This document shows positions 1 to 7,405 of a stretch of DNA of 15,418 nt, one piece after another. Position 1 is the stretch's first letter. Every line of letters starts with the position of its first letter. Position numbers and translations under genes: made by a program. The DNA comes from Caulobacter sp. (GTDB lineage: Bacteria > Pseudomonadota > Alphaproteobacteria > Caulobacterales > Caulobacteraceae): positions 1 to 15,418 of the forward strand of contig JACMOF010000462.1 in NCBI GenBank assembly GCA_014378155.1, given 5' to 3'. The notes below the pieces were generated by a model, which searched no databases, had not been told where the DNA came from, and saw nothing but the letters and a program-made list of their open reading frames with translations.

Positions 1-1416
1 ACCCAGGCCTCGCTTGCCGCCATCAAGGCTAAGAACAATCAACTCCACGCCGTGATCGCCCTGAACCCCCACGCCCTGGCCGACGCCCGGGCGCTGGACG
101 TCGAGCGCAAGGCCGGCAAGGTCCGGGGGCCGCTGCACGGCGTGCCGATCCTGCTGAAGGACAACATCGAAACCGCCGACGAAATGCCTACCACCGCCGG
201 TTCCTTGGCGCTGAAGGACAACGTCAACGGCCGCGACGCGCCGCTGGTCAAGCGCTTGCGTGACGCCGGCATGGTGATCCTGGGCAAGACCAACCTGTCG
301 GAATGGGCCAATATCCGCTCCGACCACTCGATCAGCGGCTGGAGCGCGGTGGGCGGTACGGTGCGCAACCCCTATGTGCTGGACCGCAGCGCCTGCGGCT
401 CGTCCAGCGGTTCAGGCGCCGCGGTGGCGGCCGGCCTGGCCCCGGCGGCGATCGGCACCGAGACCGACGGCTCGATCACCTGCCCCGCCGCTATCAACGG
501 CCTGGTCGGCCTGAAACCCACCGTCGGCCTGGTGTCGCGCACCCACATCGTGCCGATCAGCCACAGCCAGGACACCGCCGGCCCGATGACCCGCACGGTC
601 ATGGACGCGGCCCTGATCCTCACCGCCATCGCCGGCTCCGACCCCGCCGACGTGGCGACAAAGGAGGCCGACGCCCACAAGACCGACTACGCCAAGGGCC
701 TGGACAAGGACGCGCTAAAGGGCGTGACCCTGGCTGTCGCCCGGTTCTATACCGGCTCCTCGCCGGGCACCGACGCGGTATTCGAACAGGCCTTGAAGGA
801 CCTCAAGGCCCAGGGCGCGACCCTGGTCGAGGTCAAGGATTTCGACGAGGCCCCGATCGGCAAGGCCGAGGGCGTGGTGCTCTATACCGAGCTGAAGGTC
901 GATCTGAACGCCTACCTGGCCTCGACCGATCCGACCAAGGTCAAGACCCGCACCCTGGCCGACCTGATCGCCTTCAACGCCGCCACCCCCAAGGAGATGG
1001 AGTGGTTCGGCCAGGAAACCTTCGAGAAGGCTCAGGCCACCAAGGGCTATGACGATCCTGAATACAAGAAGGCCCTGGCCGACTCCAAGCGCCTGGCCGG
1101 TCCCGAGGGCATCGACAAAATCCTGAAGGACACCGGCGCCATCGCCATCGTCGCCCCGACCACCGGTCCGGCCTGGACCATCGACCCGCTGAACGGCGAC
1201 CATTACGGCGGCTCGTCCACCACCCTGCCCGCCGTGGCCGGCTATCCGCACCTGACCGTGCCGATGGGCGCGGTCGGCGGCCTGCCGGTGGGGCTGAGCT
1301 TCATCGGCCCGGCCTGGAGCGAGGCGCGATTGCTGGGACTGGGCTACGCCTACGAACAGGCGACCCACCGCCGGATCGAACCGAAGTTCCTGCCGACCGT
1401 GGCGCCGGAGAAATAA
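1..1416 (+). CDS. Amidase-signature family hydrolase (5' end missing)
   Basis: The reading frame is open from the first base, so the gene begins upstream and only the last 471 codons are present. It is an amidase-signature hydrolase, a family that cleaves C-N amide bonds with a Ser-cisSer-Lys triad. The candidate lysine is in LLKDN (codon 157-159), the cis-serine in CGSSSGSG (codon 400-402), and the nucleophile in TDGSI (codon 472-474). The two serines are 24 residues apart, as in well-studied family members. The usual Arg after GGSI is Thr here (SITCPA). Family members are usually 480-560 residues, so perhaps 30-80 residues are missing, possibly including a signal peptide. There is no GatB or GatC context, which argues against GatA. 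The substrate cannot be told. A repeat element follows directly, then a convergent operon. Confidence 0.93.
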   Translation, partial: TQASLAAIKAKNNQLHAVIALNPHALADARALDVERKAGKVRGPLHGVPILLKDNIETADEMPTTAGSLALKDNVNGRDAPLVKRLRDAGMVILGKTNLSEWANIRSDHSISGWSAVGGTVRNPYVLDRSACGSSSGSGAAVAAGLAPAAIGTETDGSITCPAAINGLVGLKPTVGLVSRTHIVPISHSQDTAGPMTRTVMDAALILTAIAGSDPADVATKEADAHKTDYAKGLDKDALKGVTLAVARFYTGSSPGTDAVFEQALKDLKAQGATLVEVKDFDEAPIGKAEGVVLYTELKVDLNAYLASTDPTKVKTRTLADLIAFNAATPKEMEWFGQETFEKAQATKGYDDPEYKKALADSKRLAGPEGIDKILKDTGAIAIVAPTTGPAWTIDPLNGDHYGGSSTTLPAVAGYPHLTVPMGAVGGLPVGLSFIGPAWSEARLLGLGYAYEQATHRRIEPKFLPTVAPEK

Positions 1417-1536
1417 GTCCTCCCCCTGTGGGGGAGGTGTCGGCGAAGCCGACGGAGGGGGGAGTGATCGGGCGTCAACCGAAGGCCTGATCTATCGATC
1501 TTAAACCTCCCCCCACCGATCCCACGGGGGGAGGAC
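1417..1536. repeat. 120-bp intergenic palindromic repeat element
   Basis: The element starts one base after the amidase stop and is bounded by a 10-bp inverted repeat, GTCCTCCCCC at 1417-1426 and the matching arm at 1527-1536. Internal hairpins are CCTCCCCC/GGGGGAGG (1419-1426 with 1430-1437), GTCGGC-GAA-GCCGAC (1439-1453), and CCTCCCCCC/GGGGGGAGG (1506-1514 with 1526-1534). It lies between convergent genes, so as RNA it could act as a terminator or 3' stabiliser for both sides. There is no ORF. The first two hairpins have the same order and linker as the element at 8656-8784, which suggests one repeat family. Confidence 0.85.
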
Positions 1537-1542
1537 CGGCGC

Positions 1543-1710
1543 CTACACCTTCGGCCGGATCACATCGACCGGCGGTGGCGGCGGCGTTACCTGGTAGGCG
1601 TCCGGCGAGACCGGCGGCGGTGGGCCACCGGACGGGTAATAGGGATAGCGCGGCGCGCAGGCGGCCAGCGCCAGCAGCAGACCGCCGAGCAGGAGCGCCG
1701 TCCTCAGCAT
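1543..1710 (-). CDS. Small Pro/Tyr-rich lipoprotein (55 aa)
   Basis: This 55-residue protein is the last gene of the four-gene minus-strand operon. It has a short basic start, a Leu/Ala-rich signal segment and a good lipobox, LAAC, with the lipidated Cys at residue 18. Ala follows the Cys, so by the E. coli rule it would go to the outer membrane. The mature part is about 38 residues, with a PRYPYYPSGG segment and two proline runs, and looks extended rather than folded. Its ATG overlaps the upstream stop codon (ATGCTGA, 7 bases shared as start plus stop), which implies translational coupling. That coupling and the lipobox are the reasons for calling such a short gene. No family is recognised. 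Confidence 0.78.
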   Translation of the reverse strand: MLRTALLLGGLLLALAACAPRYPYYPSGGPPPPVSPDAYQVTPPPPPVDVIRPKV

Positions 1711-2276
1711 CCCGAACGCCCGCCGTCGCGGGGATCGGGACGCGGACCAGAGGCCAGGCTACCGTTCGGGCTGAGGCCCAGTCCGTCGCGGAAGCAGCGA
1801 TTGTCGGCGCGAGGATCCCAGTACTGGGTCGAGCCGTCCGGCGCCCGGAAAGACCAGCGTTCGCCCGTCCGGCCTGTGCGGCCGCTGACATTTATGTCGC
1901 CAGGGCCGTCGGAGCTGACGCGATAGGAGTCGCCCGACAGCTTGTCGACCGCGCAGGTCTCGGTTACGCCGGCCCGGCTGAGGTCGCCACGCATCGCCGC
2001 CGACGAGCCCGTCTCGCGGTTGAAGGCGCTGACCTCGGTCTGGCCTTTTCCCCCCACAAACACCTGGGTGCCCGTGGCGCGGTCATAGGTCATGACGTCG
2101 GGCGCCTCGCCGGTCAGCGGCGCGCCGCACGGCGTGGGGCGGCGGCTTGGCGGGCCATTGGAAGGTCCATAGCCGCCGGGAACGCCATAGGCTCCGGACT
2201 GTTGCTGGGCCCAGGCGCCGGTCGAGGCGGTGGACGCGATCAGGGCGGCCAACAGGCCGGTGGCAAGCTTGCTCAT
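1704..2276 (-). CDS. Secreted hypothetical protein, four cysteines
   Basis: This 190-residue protein has a clear Sec signal peptide with likely cleavage after AWA (residue 23). The mature N-terminus is Gln/Gly/Pro/Tyr-rich (about 24-48). A region rich in Thr, Ser, Gly and charged residues follows (about 55-160) and looks like short beta strands. Four cysteines at 50, 108, 161 and 190 could form two disulfides in the periplasm, and the last is the C-terminal residue. A strong ribosome site (GAGGAGG) precedes the ATG. The ATG also overlaps the stop of the beta-helix gene (ATGA), and the stop overlaps the small lipoprotein start. I do not recognise the family. It is probably an envelope protein working with its operon partners. 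Confidence 0.85.
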   Translation of the reverse strand: MSKLATGLLAALIASTASTGAWAQQQSGAYGVPGGYGPSNGPPSRRPTPCGAPLTGEAPDVMTYDRATGTQVFVGGKGQTEVSAFNRETGSSAAMRGDLSRAGVTETCAVDKLSGDSYRVSSDGPGDINVSGRTGRTGERWSFRAPDGSTQYWDPRADNRCFRDGLGLSPNGSLASGPRPDPRDGGRSGC

Positions 2277-3784
2277 CGCGAGGCTCCTCCTCTAGGCGCC
2301 TTGGCCGGACACGCGACCTGGACAGCCAGACCGGACGGAGACGAAACATAGCAAGGCGGCGGATAGGGTTGGGGCGAACCAGGACCGGCCGGGCCGCCAG
2401 CGGCGGCCGAGGCGTCCTGCAAGTCAAGCGACCGGCCGGCCAAGTACGCGTCACCCGGCAGGGTCGGCATGGCGGCGGTGGCGGTCAGGGTGGCGACCGG
2501 CCAATAGCTGTCGAAATCGACCCGGGCCCGGTCGCGCGGAGTACGGAACAGCTCCGGCCCCTCGAACCAAGGCTGGCAGGTCAGCTTGCCGACGAAATAG
2601 CCGGTGATCAGCGCCTCGCAGCCGCCCGGCTTGGCGTAGACGCGGTTGTCGCGAGCCCGTACCTGGGCGCCGTTGTCGGCGAACAGGCCGGCGCGCATGA
2701 CGCCGGCGATGGCGTTGTCGGACGCGTAGACCGTGCCCGAACCGGCATAGATGCCGACATCGGTGGCCTCGAGCTTACCTTCCAACACCCGCAGGTCGGC
2801 GTTCTCCAGCACGATGGCCCAGTCGCTGTCGCGCACTACAGGACGCAGCAGGGTCGTCTCGTCGCCGCCGCCCACATAGACGCCGCGCGAGAAGCCGTCG
2901 ACATACAGGCCCTCGATCTGCACCAGCTGCGAGCGGTTCATGCCAGCCAGCACGAAGCCGGCCGAACTTCGACTACGACTCGAGCCGGTCCAGTCGCCCA
3001 GGCGAACGACCCGGAAATCGCGGATGCGGCTGTCCTCGCTGGCCTCGAACGCCGCGCCGATGGCAGTGGCGGCGACCTCGATATTTTCGGCCATGATCGC
3101 GCCGGTGGCCTTGACCACTGCCTGGCGCGTGCGGCCGATGACCGTGACATTGGCCAGCTCCAGCCGGCTTTCGCCGAGGTCCAGCGCCGAGGCGTCGCCT
3201 TCATAGCGGATGACAACGTTCTTCAAGGCCAGTTCGGTGGCCCGGCCGCTGATGCAGGAGGACGAACCGGCGCGCAGCGCCTCGATGCTCAGTCCCTCGA
3301 TGACGACATATTGCACGCCGGCGGCGATGCGGATGCAGGGTTGCCCAGGGGGCGTGACCAGAACCGGCCGGCCGCGCATCGGCGCCGGTCCGTCGAAGAT
3401 GATGTTCACGGCCCGCGTGACGTTCAGTGAATCAACACAGGCCCGGCCGTTGCGTGACCGCAGGGTCAGGGTGTCGCCTTCATAGAGATGGTCGAGCACG
3501 TCGCTGACCTCGCCCGGATAGGCGCGGTCGCAATCCACCGAGGTACGATAGCGGCCCCGCGAGTGGCCGTAGCCGTAGCCCGTGCCATAGCGTGGTTTCT
3601 TCTTGCGATAGTGCTTGACCCGGCAGCCGTCCGACAGGTTGGGTTCGAGCAGCAGGCCAAAGCATGGACGGATCTGCTGGTCGATCTTGGCGTCGGGCGA
3701 GCCGGCCAGGGCGGGCTGCGGCGTCACGCCGACGATCAAACAGAGAACCGCCAGGGCCGCGATGAGCTGGCGAAAGCGGGTCAT
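2273..3784 (-). CDS. Exported right-handed beta-helix repeat protein
   Basis: This 503-residue protein has a Sec signal peptide (likely cleavage after ALA, residue 27). A basic Tyr/Gly-rich stretch follows (about 58-80, KKKPRYGTGYGYGH). Residues about 100-385 are short repeated strands such as GLSIEAL, NVTVIG, GVYVGGG and GIYAGSG, typical of a right-handed parallel beta-helix of the pectin-lyase fold. The C-terminal tail (about 440-503) is Pro/Gly/Ala-rich. It has many cysteines, including 41, 54, 85, 116, 150, 177, 389 and 403, so disulfides are likely. No catalytic motif of AlgG epimerases or polysaccharide lyases could be found. The start is supported by AAAGGGA six bases upstream and an ATGA overlap with the preceding stop. 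A role in binding or acting on a surface polysaccharide is possible but unproven. Confidence 0.85.
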   Translation of the reverse strand: MTRFRQLIAALAVLCLIVGVTPQPALAGSPDAKIDQQIRPCFGLLLEPNLSDGCRVKHYRKKKPRYGTGYGYGHSRGRYRTSVDCDRAYPGEVSDVLDHLYEGDTLTLRSRNGRACVDSLNVTRAVNIIFDGPAPMRGRPVLVTPPGQPCIRIAAGVQYVVIEGLSIEALRAGSSSCISGRATELALKNVVIRYEGDASALDLGESRLELANVTVIGRTRQAVVKATGAIMAENIEVAATAIGAAFEASEDSRIRDFRVVRLGDWTGSSRSRSSAGFVLAGMNRSQLVQIEGLYVDGFSRGVYVGGGDETTLLRPVVRDSDWAIVLENADLRVLEGKLEATDVGIYAGSGTVYASDNAIAGVMRAGLFADNGAQVRARDNRVYAKPGGCEALITGYFVGKLTCQPWFEGPELFRTPRDRARVDFDSYWPVATLTATAAMPTLPGDAYLAGRSLDLQDASAAAGGPAGPGSPQPYPPPCYVSSPSGLAVQVACPAKAPRGGASR

Positions 3785-5304
3785 CGATAGTCCCTTTCGA
3801 TATAGGGCCGTTGGCCGTCGGGCTGGCCGCGATCGCCGGCGGCGCGCGGCGGCCGTGAGACCTGCGACAGCAGTTGCTGCAGACGCCAGACCGAGGGCTT
3901 GAAGCCGGCCAAGGCGCCGTCCAGCTGATAGACCACGGCCTTGGCCCGGTCCTGGTCGGCCACGCCCTGCAGGCCTAGCGAGAAGAAGGTGGACATGGCG
4001 TACTTGGCCTCAGGGGATCCCTGGCGCTCGGCCTCCTCGTACCAGTGATAGGCCCGGGCATAGTCACGCGGCACGCCGACGCCCTCGGAGTACATCACCG
4101 CCAGCACCAGTTGGGCCTTGGACGAGCCATTGGTCGCCGCGTACTGCACCGCCCGCACCTTCTCGATCCCGGTCAGGCGGCCGGTGATCGGCCGGCCGAT
4201 CATCGCCTGGAAGGTCTGGGCGGCGTTGAGGCTGAGCAGGCGCTCGTCGAGGATGGGCGCCGGGATGACCCGCAGATAGGCCAGAGCCTCGCCGATGTGC
4301 ACGAAGGGCAGTTCGGGCAGCCGCGCCAGGGCCGCCTCCTTGGCGTCGCCCGAGGGGTCGCTTTCGTCGGAGTGTGGCACGCCGGAGTCCGGCGAATCGG
4401 GCGGGTAGAACTCGTAAGGCGGGATCCAGCGCTTGGCCTTGGTCTCGACGAAGCCGCCGTAGGACGCGCGCTGCGGCGAAGACCGTTCGAAATCCTTGAG
4501 CATCACATAGGCCGACACGTCACCGGTCTGGACGGCTAGATAGTTGTAGAGATAGGCGTCCACGTCGTTGCGTCGGAACAGATCCAGGGCTGCGGCCGCA
4601 CCGCTGCGCTTGGGCGTTCCGTAGGCCTCGACGGCCTGGAGGTTGTCGGAGGGCTCGCCGAACGGCCCGAAAAAGCCGTCATGCATTCGCGCCAACACCC
4701 GGTAGCCGTCGGCGCCCTGGGTGGAAAGAATGTAGATGACTCGGTTGCGGACCTTCTCGCGTTCCTCGGTCGACATCCGCGACAGCAGGCGATCGAGCGC
4801 GCCGTAGGCGGCGTGGCGCTCGAAGGCCCTACAGTCGTCGAATCGCGACAGTGCGCCACCGCCGTTCTGGCCGCGGCGCTCGTAGGCGGCGATCGGCGAA
4901 TAGCCGCCGGCGTTGGAGAGGGCCATGGCGTACCACACGGCCGCCTCGACCTGATCCTCGAGATTCTTGTCGACCGCGCGCTGTCCCTCATAGCGCCGGG
5001 CCAGTTCCAACTGGGCAAAGAAGTCGCCGTGGAAACCGCCCTGGCGCAGGGCGCGGATTTCCTGCTGTTGCTGATTGAACTGGCCAGAAACCCCCTGCGC
5101 GGCTTGTGGACGCGGGCAGGCGCTGGCGCGCTTGTGAAACCAGAAGGACGGGCCGGTGTCGCAGCCGACCAACGGGATCACCACCGCCGCCACCACGGCC
5201 GTGACCGGCAGGCGGCGGATCAGGGTGACCCGGTTATCGACCACATAGGCCAACGCTCTTCGGAGCGCCACGAGATGAGAAACAGCATTGCTGGTCTCGC
5301 GCAT
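3781..5304 (-). CDS. Sel1-repeat (TPR-like) lipoprotein
   Basis: This is the first gene of the operon, 507 residues. About 33 residues precede a hydrophobic segment that ends in the lipobox LVGC (Cys48), so it is probably a lipoprotein, and Asp at +2 would favour the inner membrane by the E. coli rule. Sel1-type repeats are visible at about 94-133 (AAVWYAMALSNAG) and 395-430 (AVMYSEGVGVPRDYARAYHW), with a weaker copy at 431-465. Such helical solenoids scaffold protein complexes. The middle (about 150-340) is not recognised and has an acidic Pro/Ser linker near 300-322. The ATG has a good GAGGGGGA ribosome site. A GTG about 20 codons later would give a more usual signal peptide and cannot be excluded. 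It loosely resembles AlgK-like proteins in architecture only. Confidence 0.85.
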   Translation of the reverse strand: MRETSNAVSHLVALRRALAYVVDNRVTLIRRLPVTAVVAAVVIPLVGCDTGPSFWFHKRASACPRPQAAQGVSGQFNQQQQEIRALRQGGFHGDFFAQLELARRYEGQRAVDKNLEDQVEAAVWYAMALSNAGGYSPIAAYERRGQNGGGALSRFDDCRAFERHAAYGALDRLLSRMSTEEREKVRNRVIYILSTQGADGYRVLARMHDGFFGPFGEPSDNLQAVEAYGTPKRSGAAAALDLFRRNDVDAYLYNYLAVQTGDVSAYVMLKDFERSSPQRASYGGFVETKAKRWIPPYEFYPPDSPDSGVPHSDESDPSGDAKEAALARLPELPFVHIGEALAYLRVIPAPILDERLLSLNAAQTFQAMIGRPITGRLTGIEKVRAVQYAATNGSSKAQLVLAVMYSEGVGVPRDYARAYHWYEEAERQGSPEAKYAMSTFFSLGLQGVADQDRAKAVVYQLDGALAGFKPSVWRLQQLLSQVSRPPRAAGDRGQPDGQRPYIERDYR

Positions 5305-5324
5305 CGCTCCCCCTCAGCACGTCG

Positions 5325-5332
5325 TTAACCAT
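5325..5332. promoter_or_regulatory. Candidate CtrA half-site TTAACCAT
   Basis: An exact TTAACCAT lies 20 bases upstream of the Sel1 lipoprotein ATG, in the divergent region. This 8-mer is the described half-site of the Caulobacter cell-cycle regulator CtrA. On the minus strand, a perfect TTGACA (5375-5370) lies about 40 bases further upstream as a possible -35, but no good -10 was found at the right spacing. A chance match is possible. Confidence 0.4.
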
Positions 5333-5404
5333 AAAATCTGAAATCACTCATGTGCCTGGGGGCAAACCCTGTCAAGCTCGCGGAACGCTGTTCTGGGCCT
5401 CATC

Positions 5405-5432
5405 ACGAGACTGCTCACAGAAGGATTCTCGT
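5405..5432. promoter_or_regulatory. Dyad in the divergent promoter region
   Basis: ACGAGA (5405-5410) and TCTCGT (5427-5432) form a perfect inverted repeat with a 16-base spacer. A shorter dyad, AGAA-GGA-TTCT, sits inside it at 5419-5429. Another small dyad, GAAC-GCT-GTTC, lies at 5383-5393. They are located between the divergent operon and the VWA gene and could be operators. No regulator can be named. Confidence 0.3.
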
Positions 5433-5444
5433 CTCAGGTGAATC
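5424..5444. promoter_or_regulatory. Two GANTC (CcrM-type) methylation sites
   Basis: GATTC at 5424-5428 and GAATC at 5440-5444 match the GANTC target of the cell-cycle DNA methyltransferase CcrM found in Caulobacteraceae. Two sites lie within 21 bases of a 220-bp promoter region. The sequence match is certain, while a regulatory role is inferred. Confidence 0.4.
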
Positions 5445-5524
5445 CCTAGGTTTTTAGTCAAGGCCCAGCTTTGGCCACAAGCCGGGAAGCACCATGGTTC
5501 GCAACCTCGGGAGGTTTTCAGATC

Positions 5525-7291
5525 ATGGCGTCATGCACCTCTCGCGTCCTCGGCTCCACGGCGCTTTCGCTGCTAATCGCGGCGAGCGCCAGCGGCCCCA
5601 GCCTGGCCCGGCCTGACGTCGCCGATGGCGCGGTGACGCCCGAGGCCTGCGCGGCGCTGGGGTACGCTTCGCCGGCCAACGATCACGAAAGCATCACTGT
5701 GACTGCGACGCGCGCGCGCCCGACGGGAGCCGAGACGGCGGCGCCCCTGCGGCCGATCTCGCCGGCTCGTCGCGCCGAATCGAAGTTTCCGCCCCCTCCT
5801 CCGCCTCCCCAGGCCTCCTACAGCGTCGCGGCGCCATCCGTGACGCCGCCGTCCCCAGGCTACATGGCGCAGTATCGCGACACCGAGAAATACCCCGGCG
5901 CCGTCGCCAATCCGGTGAAGCGCACCACCGAAGAGCCGGTCTCGACCTTCTCAATCGATGTCGACACCGCCGCCTACGCCAATGTGCGGCGGTTCCTCAA
6001 CGAGGGCGCCGCTCCGCCCAACGACGCTGTGCGGGTCGAGGAACTGATCAACTATTTCGACTACGGCTATGCCCGGCCCTCCGCCAAGGACGCGCCGTTC
6101 AAGCCGACCGTCGTGGTCGTGCCCTCGCCCTGGTCGAAGGACCGCCAGCTTTTGCACATCGGCGTCCAGGGCTACACCACCCCCCACGCCGACCAACCCC
6201 CATTGAACCTGGTGTTCCTGATCGACACCTCGGGTTCGATGTCGTCGCCCGACCGCCTGCCCCTGGCCAAGAAGGCGCTGAATGTCCTGATCGACCAGCT
6301 GCGGCCGCAGGACCGGGTTTCGATGGTGGCCTATGCCGGCTCTGCCGGCGCGGTGCTGTCGCCGACCGATGGCCGTGCGAAGCTCAAGATGCGCTGCGCC
6401 CTGACCGCCCTGAACTCCGGCGGCTCCACCGCCGGCGGCCAGGGGCTGGGACTGGCCTACGCCCTGGCCAAACAGAACATGGATCCAGAGGCGGTCAATC
6501 GGGTGATCCTGATGACCGACGGCGACTTCAATGTCGGCGTCAGTGATCCGTCGCGCCTGAAGGACATCGTCGCCGACCAACGCAAGAGCGGCGTCTACCT
6601 GTCGGTCTACGGCTTTGGCCGCGGCAACTATAACGACACGATGATGCAGGCCCTGGCCCAGAACGGCAACGGAACCGCCGCCTATGTCGATGGCCTGCAG
6701 GAGGCGCGAAAGCTGCTGCGCGACGACTTCGACAGCGCCCTTTTCCCGATCGCCGACGACGTGAAAATCCAGGTCGAGTTCAATCCGGCCAAGGTCGCCG
6801 AATATCGACTGATCGGCTACGAGACCCGGCTGCTCAATCGCGAGGACTTCAACAATGACCAGGTCGACGCTGGCGAAGTCGGTTCAGGCGCGGCGGTGAC
6901 GGCGATCTACGAGATCACACCCGTCGGCGCGCGGCCGTCGTCCGACCCGCTGCGCTATCGCGGCAAGGCGCCGGTCAAGAGCAGCGGCGACGAGCTGGCG
7001 TTCCTGAAGATTCGCTACAAGCCGCCGGGGGGCTCGACCTCGAAACTGATCGAGCGGCCGATCGGAGCCGGCGACGTGCGCGCCAGCCTGGCCGCCGCGC
7101 CGGAGGCGACCCGCTTTGCCGTGGCGGTCGCCGCCTATGGACAGAAGCTGCGGGGTGATCCGTGGGTGGAGGACCGTTTCGGCTGGGATGACGTCACGGC
7201 CCTGGCCCAGGGCGCGCGGGGCGATGATCCCTACGGCCTGCGGGCGGAGTTCGTGCAGCTGACGCGGGCGGCGAAGGGCGTGAAGGGTTAG
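5525..7291 (+). CDS. YfbK-type von Willebrand factor A domain protein
   Basis: This exported protein is 588 residues from the chosen ATG. That start has GGGAGG ten bases upstream and gives a signal peptide with likely cleavage after SLA; a TTG 18 codons earlier is less likely. The mature N-terminus has SITVTATR (about 57-63), like a TonB-box or plug motif, then a proline run (about 89-95). The N-terminal domain specific to YfbK proteins is at about 118-215 (EPVSTFSIDVDTAAY). The VWA domain spans about 225-400 with an intact metal-ion site: D234-x-S236-x-S238, a Thr near 302, and D332 in TDGD. A C-terminal domain of the DUF3520 type fills about 410-580. VWA domains bind partner proteins through a divalent metal. 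The gene is divergent from the Sel1/beta-helix operon. The function of the family is poorly known. Confidence 0.93.
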   Translation: MASCTSRVLGSTALSLLIAASASGPSLARPDVADGAVTPEACAALGYASPANDHESITVTATRARPTGAETAAPLRPISPARRAESKFPPPPPPPQASYSVAAPSVTPPSPGYMAQYRDTEKYPGAVANPVKRTTEEPVSTFSIDVDTAAYANVRRFLNEGAAPPNDAVRVEELINYFDYGYARPSAKDAPFKPTVVVVPSPWSKDRQLLHIGVQGYTTPHADQPPLNLVFLIDTSGSMSSPDRLPLAKKALNVLIDQLRPQDRVSMVAYAGSAGAVLSPTDGRAKLKMRCALTALNSGGSTAGGQGLGLAYALAKQNMDPEAVNRVILMTDGDFNVGVSDPSRLKDIVADQRKSGVYLSVYGFGRGNYNDTMMQALAQNGNGTAAYVDGLQEARKLLRDDFDSALFPIADDVKIQVEFNPAKVAEYRLIGYETRLLNREDFNNDQVDAGEVGSGAAVTAIYEITPVGARPSSDPLRYRGKAPVKSSGDELAFLKIRYKPPGGSTSKLIERPIGAGDVRASLAAAPEATRFAVAVAAYGQKLRGDPWVEDRFGWDDVTALAQGARGDDPYGLRAEFVQLTRAAKGVKG

Positions 7292-7298
7292 GCGCTCT

Positions 7299-7399
7299 GC
7301 GTCCTTCGAGCCCCGCTGCGCGGGCGCCTCAGGATGAGGAACTCTCTGCTGATTTCCTCATCCTGAGGTGCAAAGCAAAGCCGAAGCCTCGAAGGACGC
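7299..7399. repeat. 101-bp intergenic palindromic repeat, likely bidirectional terminator
   Basis: The element is bounded by a 12-bp perfect inverted repeat, GCGTCCTTCGAG (7299-7310) and its complement (7388-7399). Inside is a perfect 15-bp stem, 7327-7341 with 7354-7368 (CCTCAGGATGAGGAA), and a 12-base loop. It starts eight bases after the VWA stop and ends a few bases before the convergent dehydrogenase stop. It could therefore end transcription from both sides, although there is no U-tract. Repeats with the CCTCAGGATGAGGA core are frequent in Caulobacter-type genomes. The core differs from the two other repeat elements in this window. Confidence 0.85.
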
Positions 7400-7405
7400 A
7401 CATAG

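Noticed and set aside
715..1368. A 217-codon open frame on the minus strand inside the amidase
   Set aside because: It is a shadow of a gene with intact catalytic motifs, and its composition is that of an antisense GC-rich frame.
1..1416. GatA subunit of the Glu-tRNA amidotransferase
   Set aside because: There are no gatB or gatC neighbours, and the TDGSITCPA and CGSSSGSG motifs differ from the GatA forms.
1417..1540. CRISPR-like array
   Set aside because: The repeats are inverted hairpin arms rather than direct repeats with unique spacers.
2147..3430. A 427-codon open frame on the plus strand opposite the beta-helix gene
   Set aside because: It is Arg/Ala/Gly-rich, without recognisable domains, and antisense to two genes with clear signal peptides and coupling. 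Long shadow frames are expected at this GC content.
3625..3700. Basic Tyr/Gly-rich stretch of the beta-helix protein as evidence of nucleic acid binding
   Set aside because: The protein has a signal peptide and is expected outside the cytoplasm, so a nucleic acid role is not supported.
5383..5393. GAAC-GCT-GTTC as a LexA site
   Set aside because: The alphaproteobacterial LexA box is a direct repeat GTTC-N7-GTTC, and the three-base spacer does not fit the Gram-positive dyad either.
5382..5410. GGAAC as the -35 of an ECF (SigT-like) promoter
   Set aside because: No CGTT was found 16-17 bases downstream.
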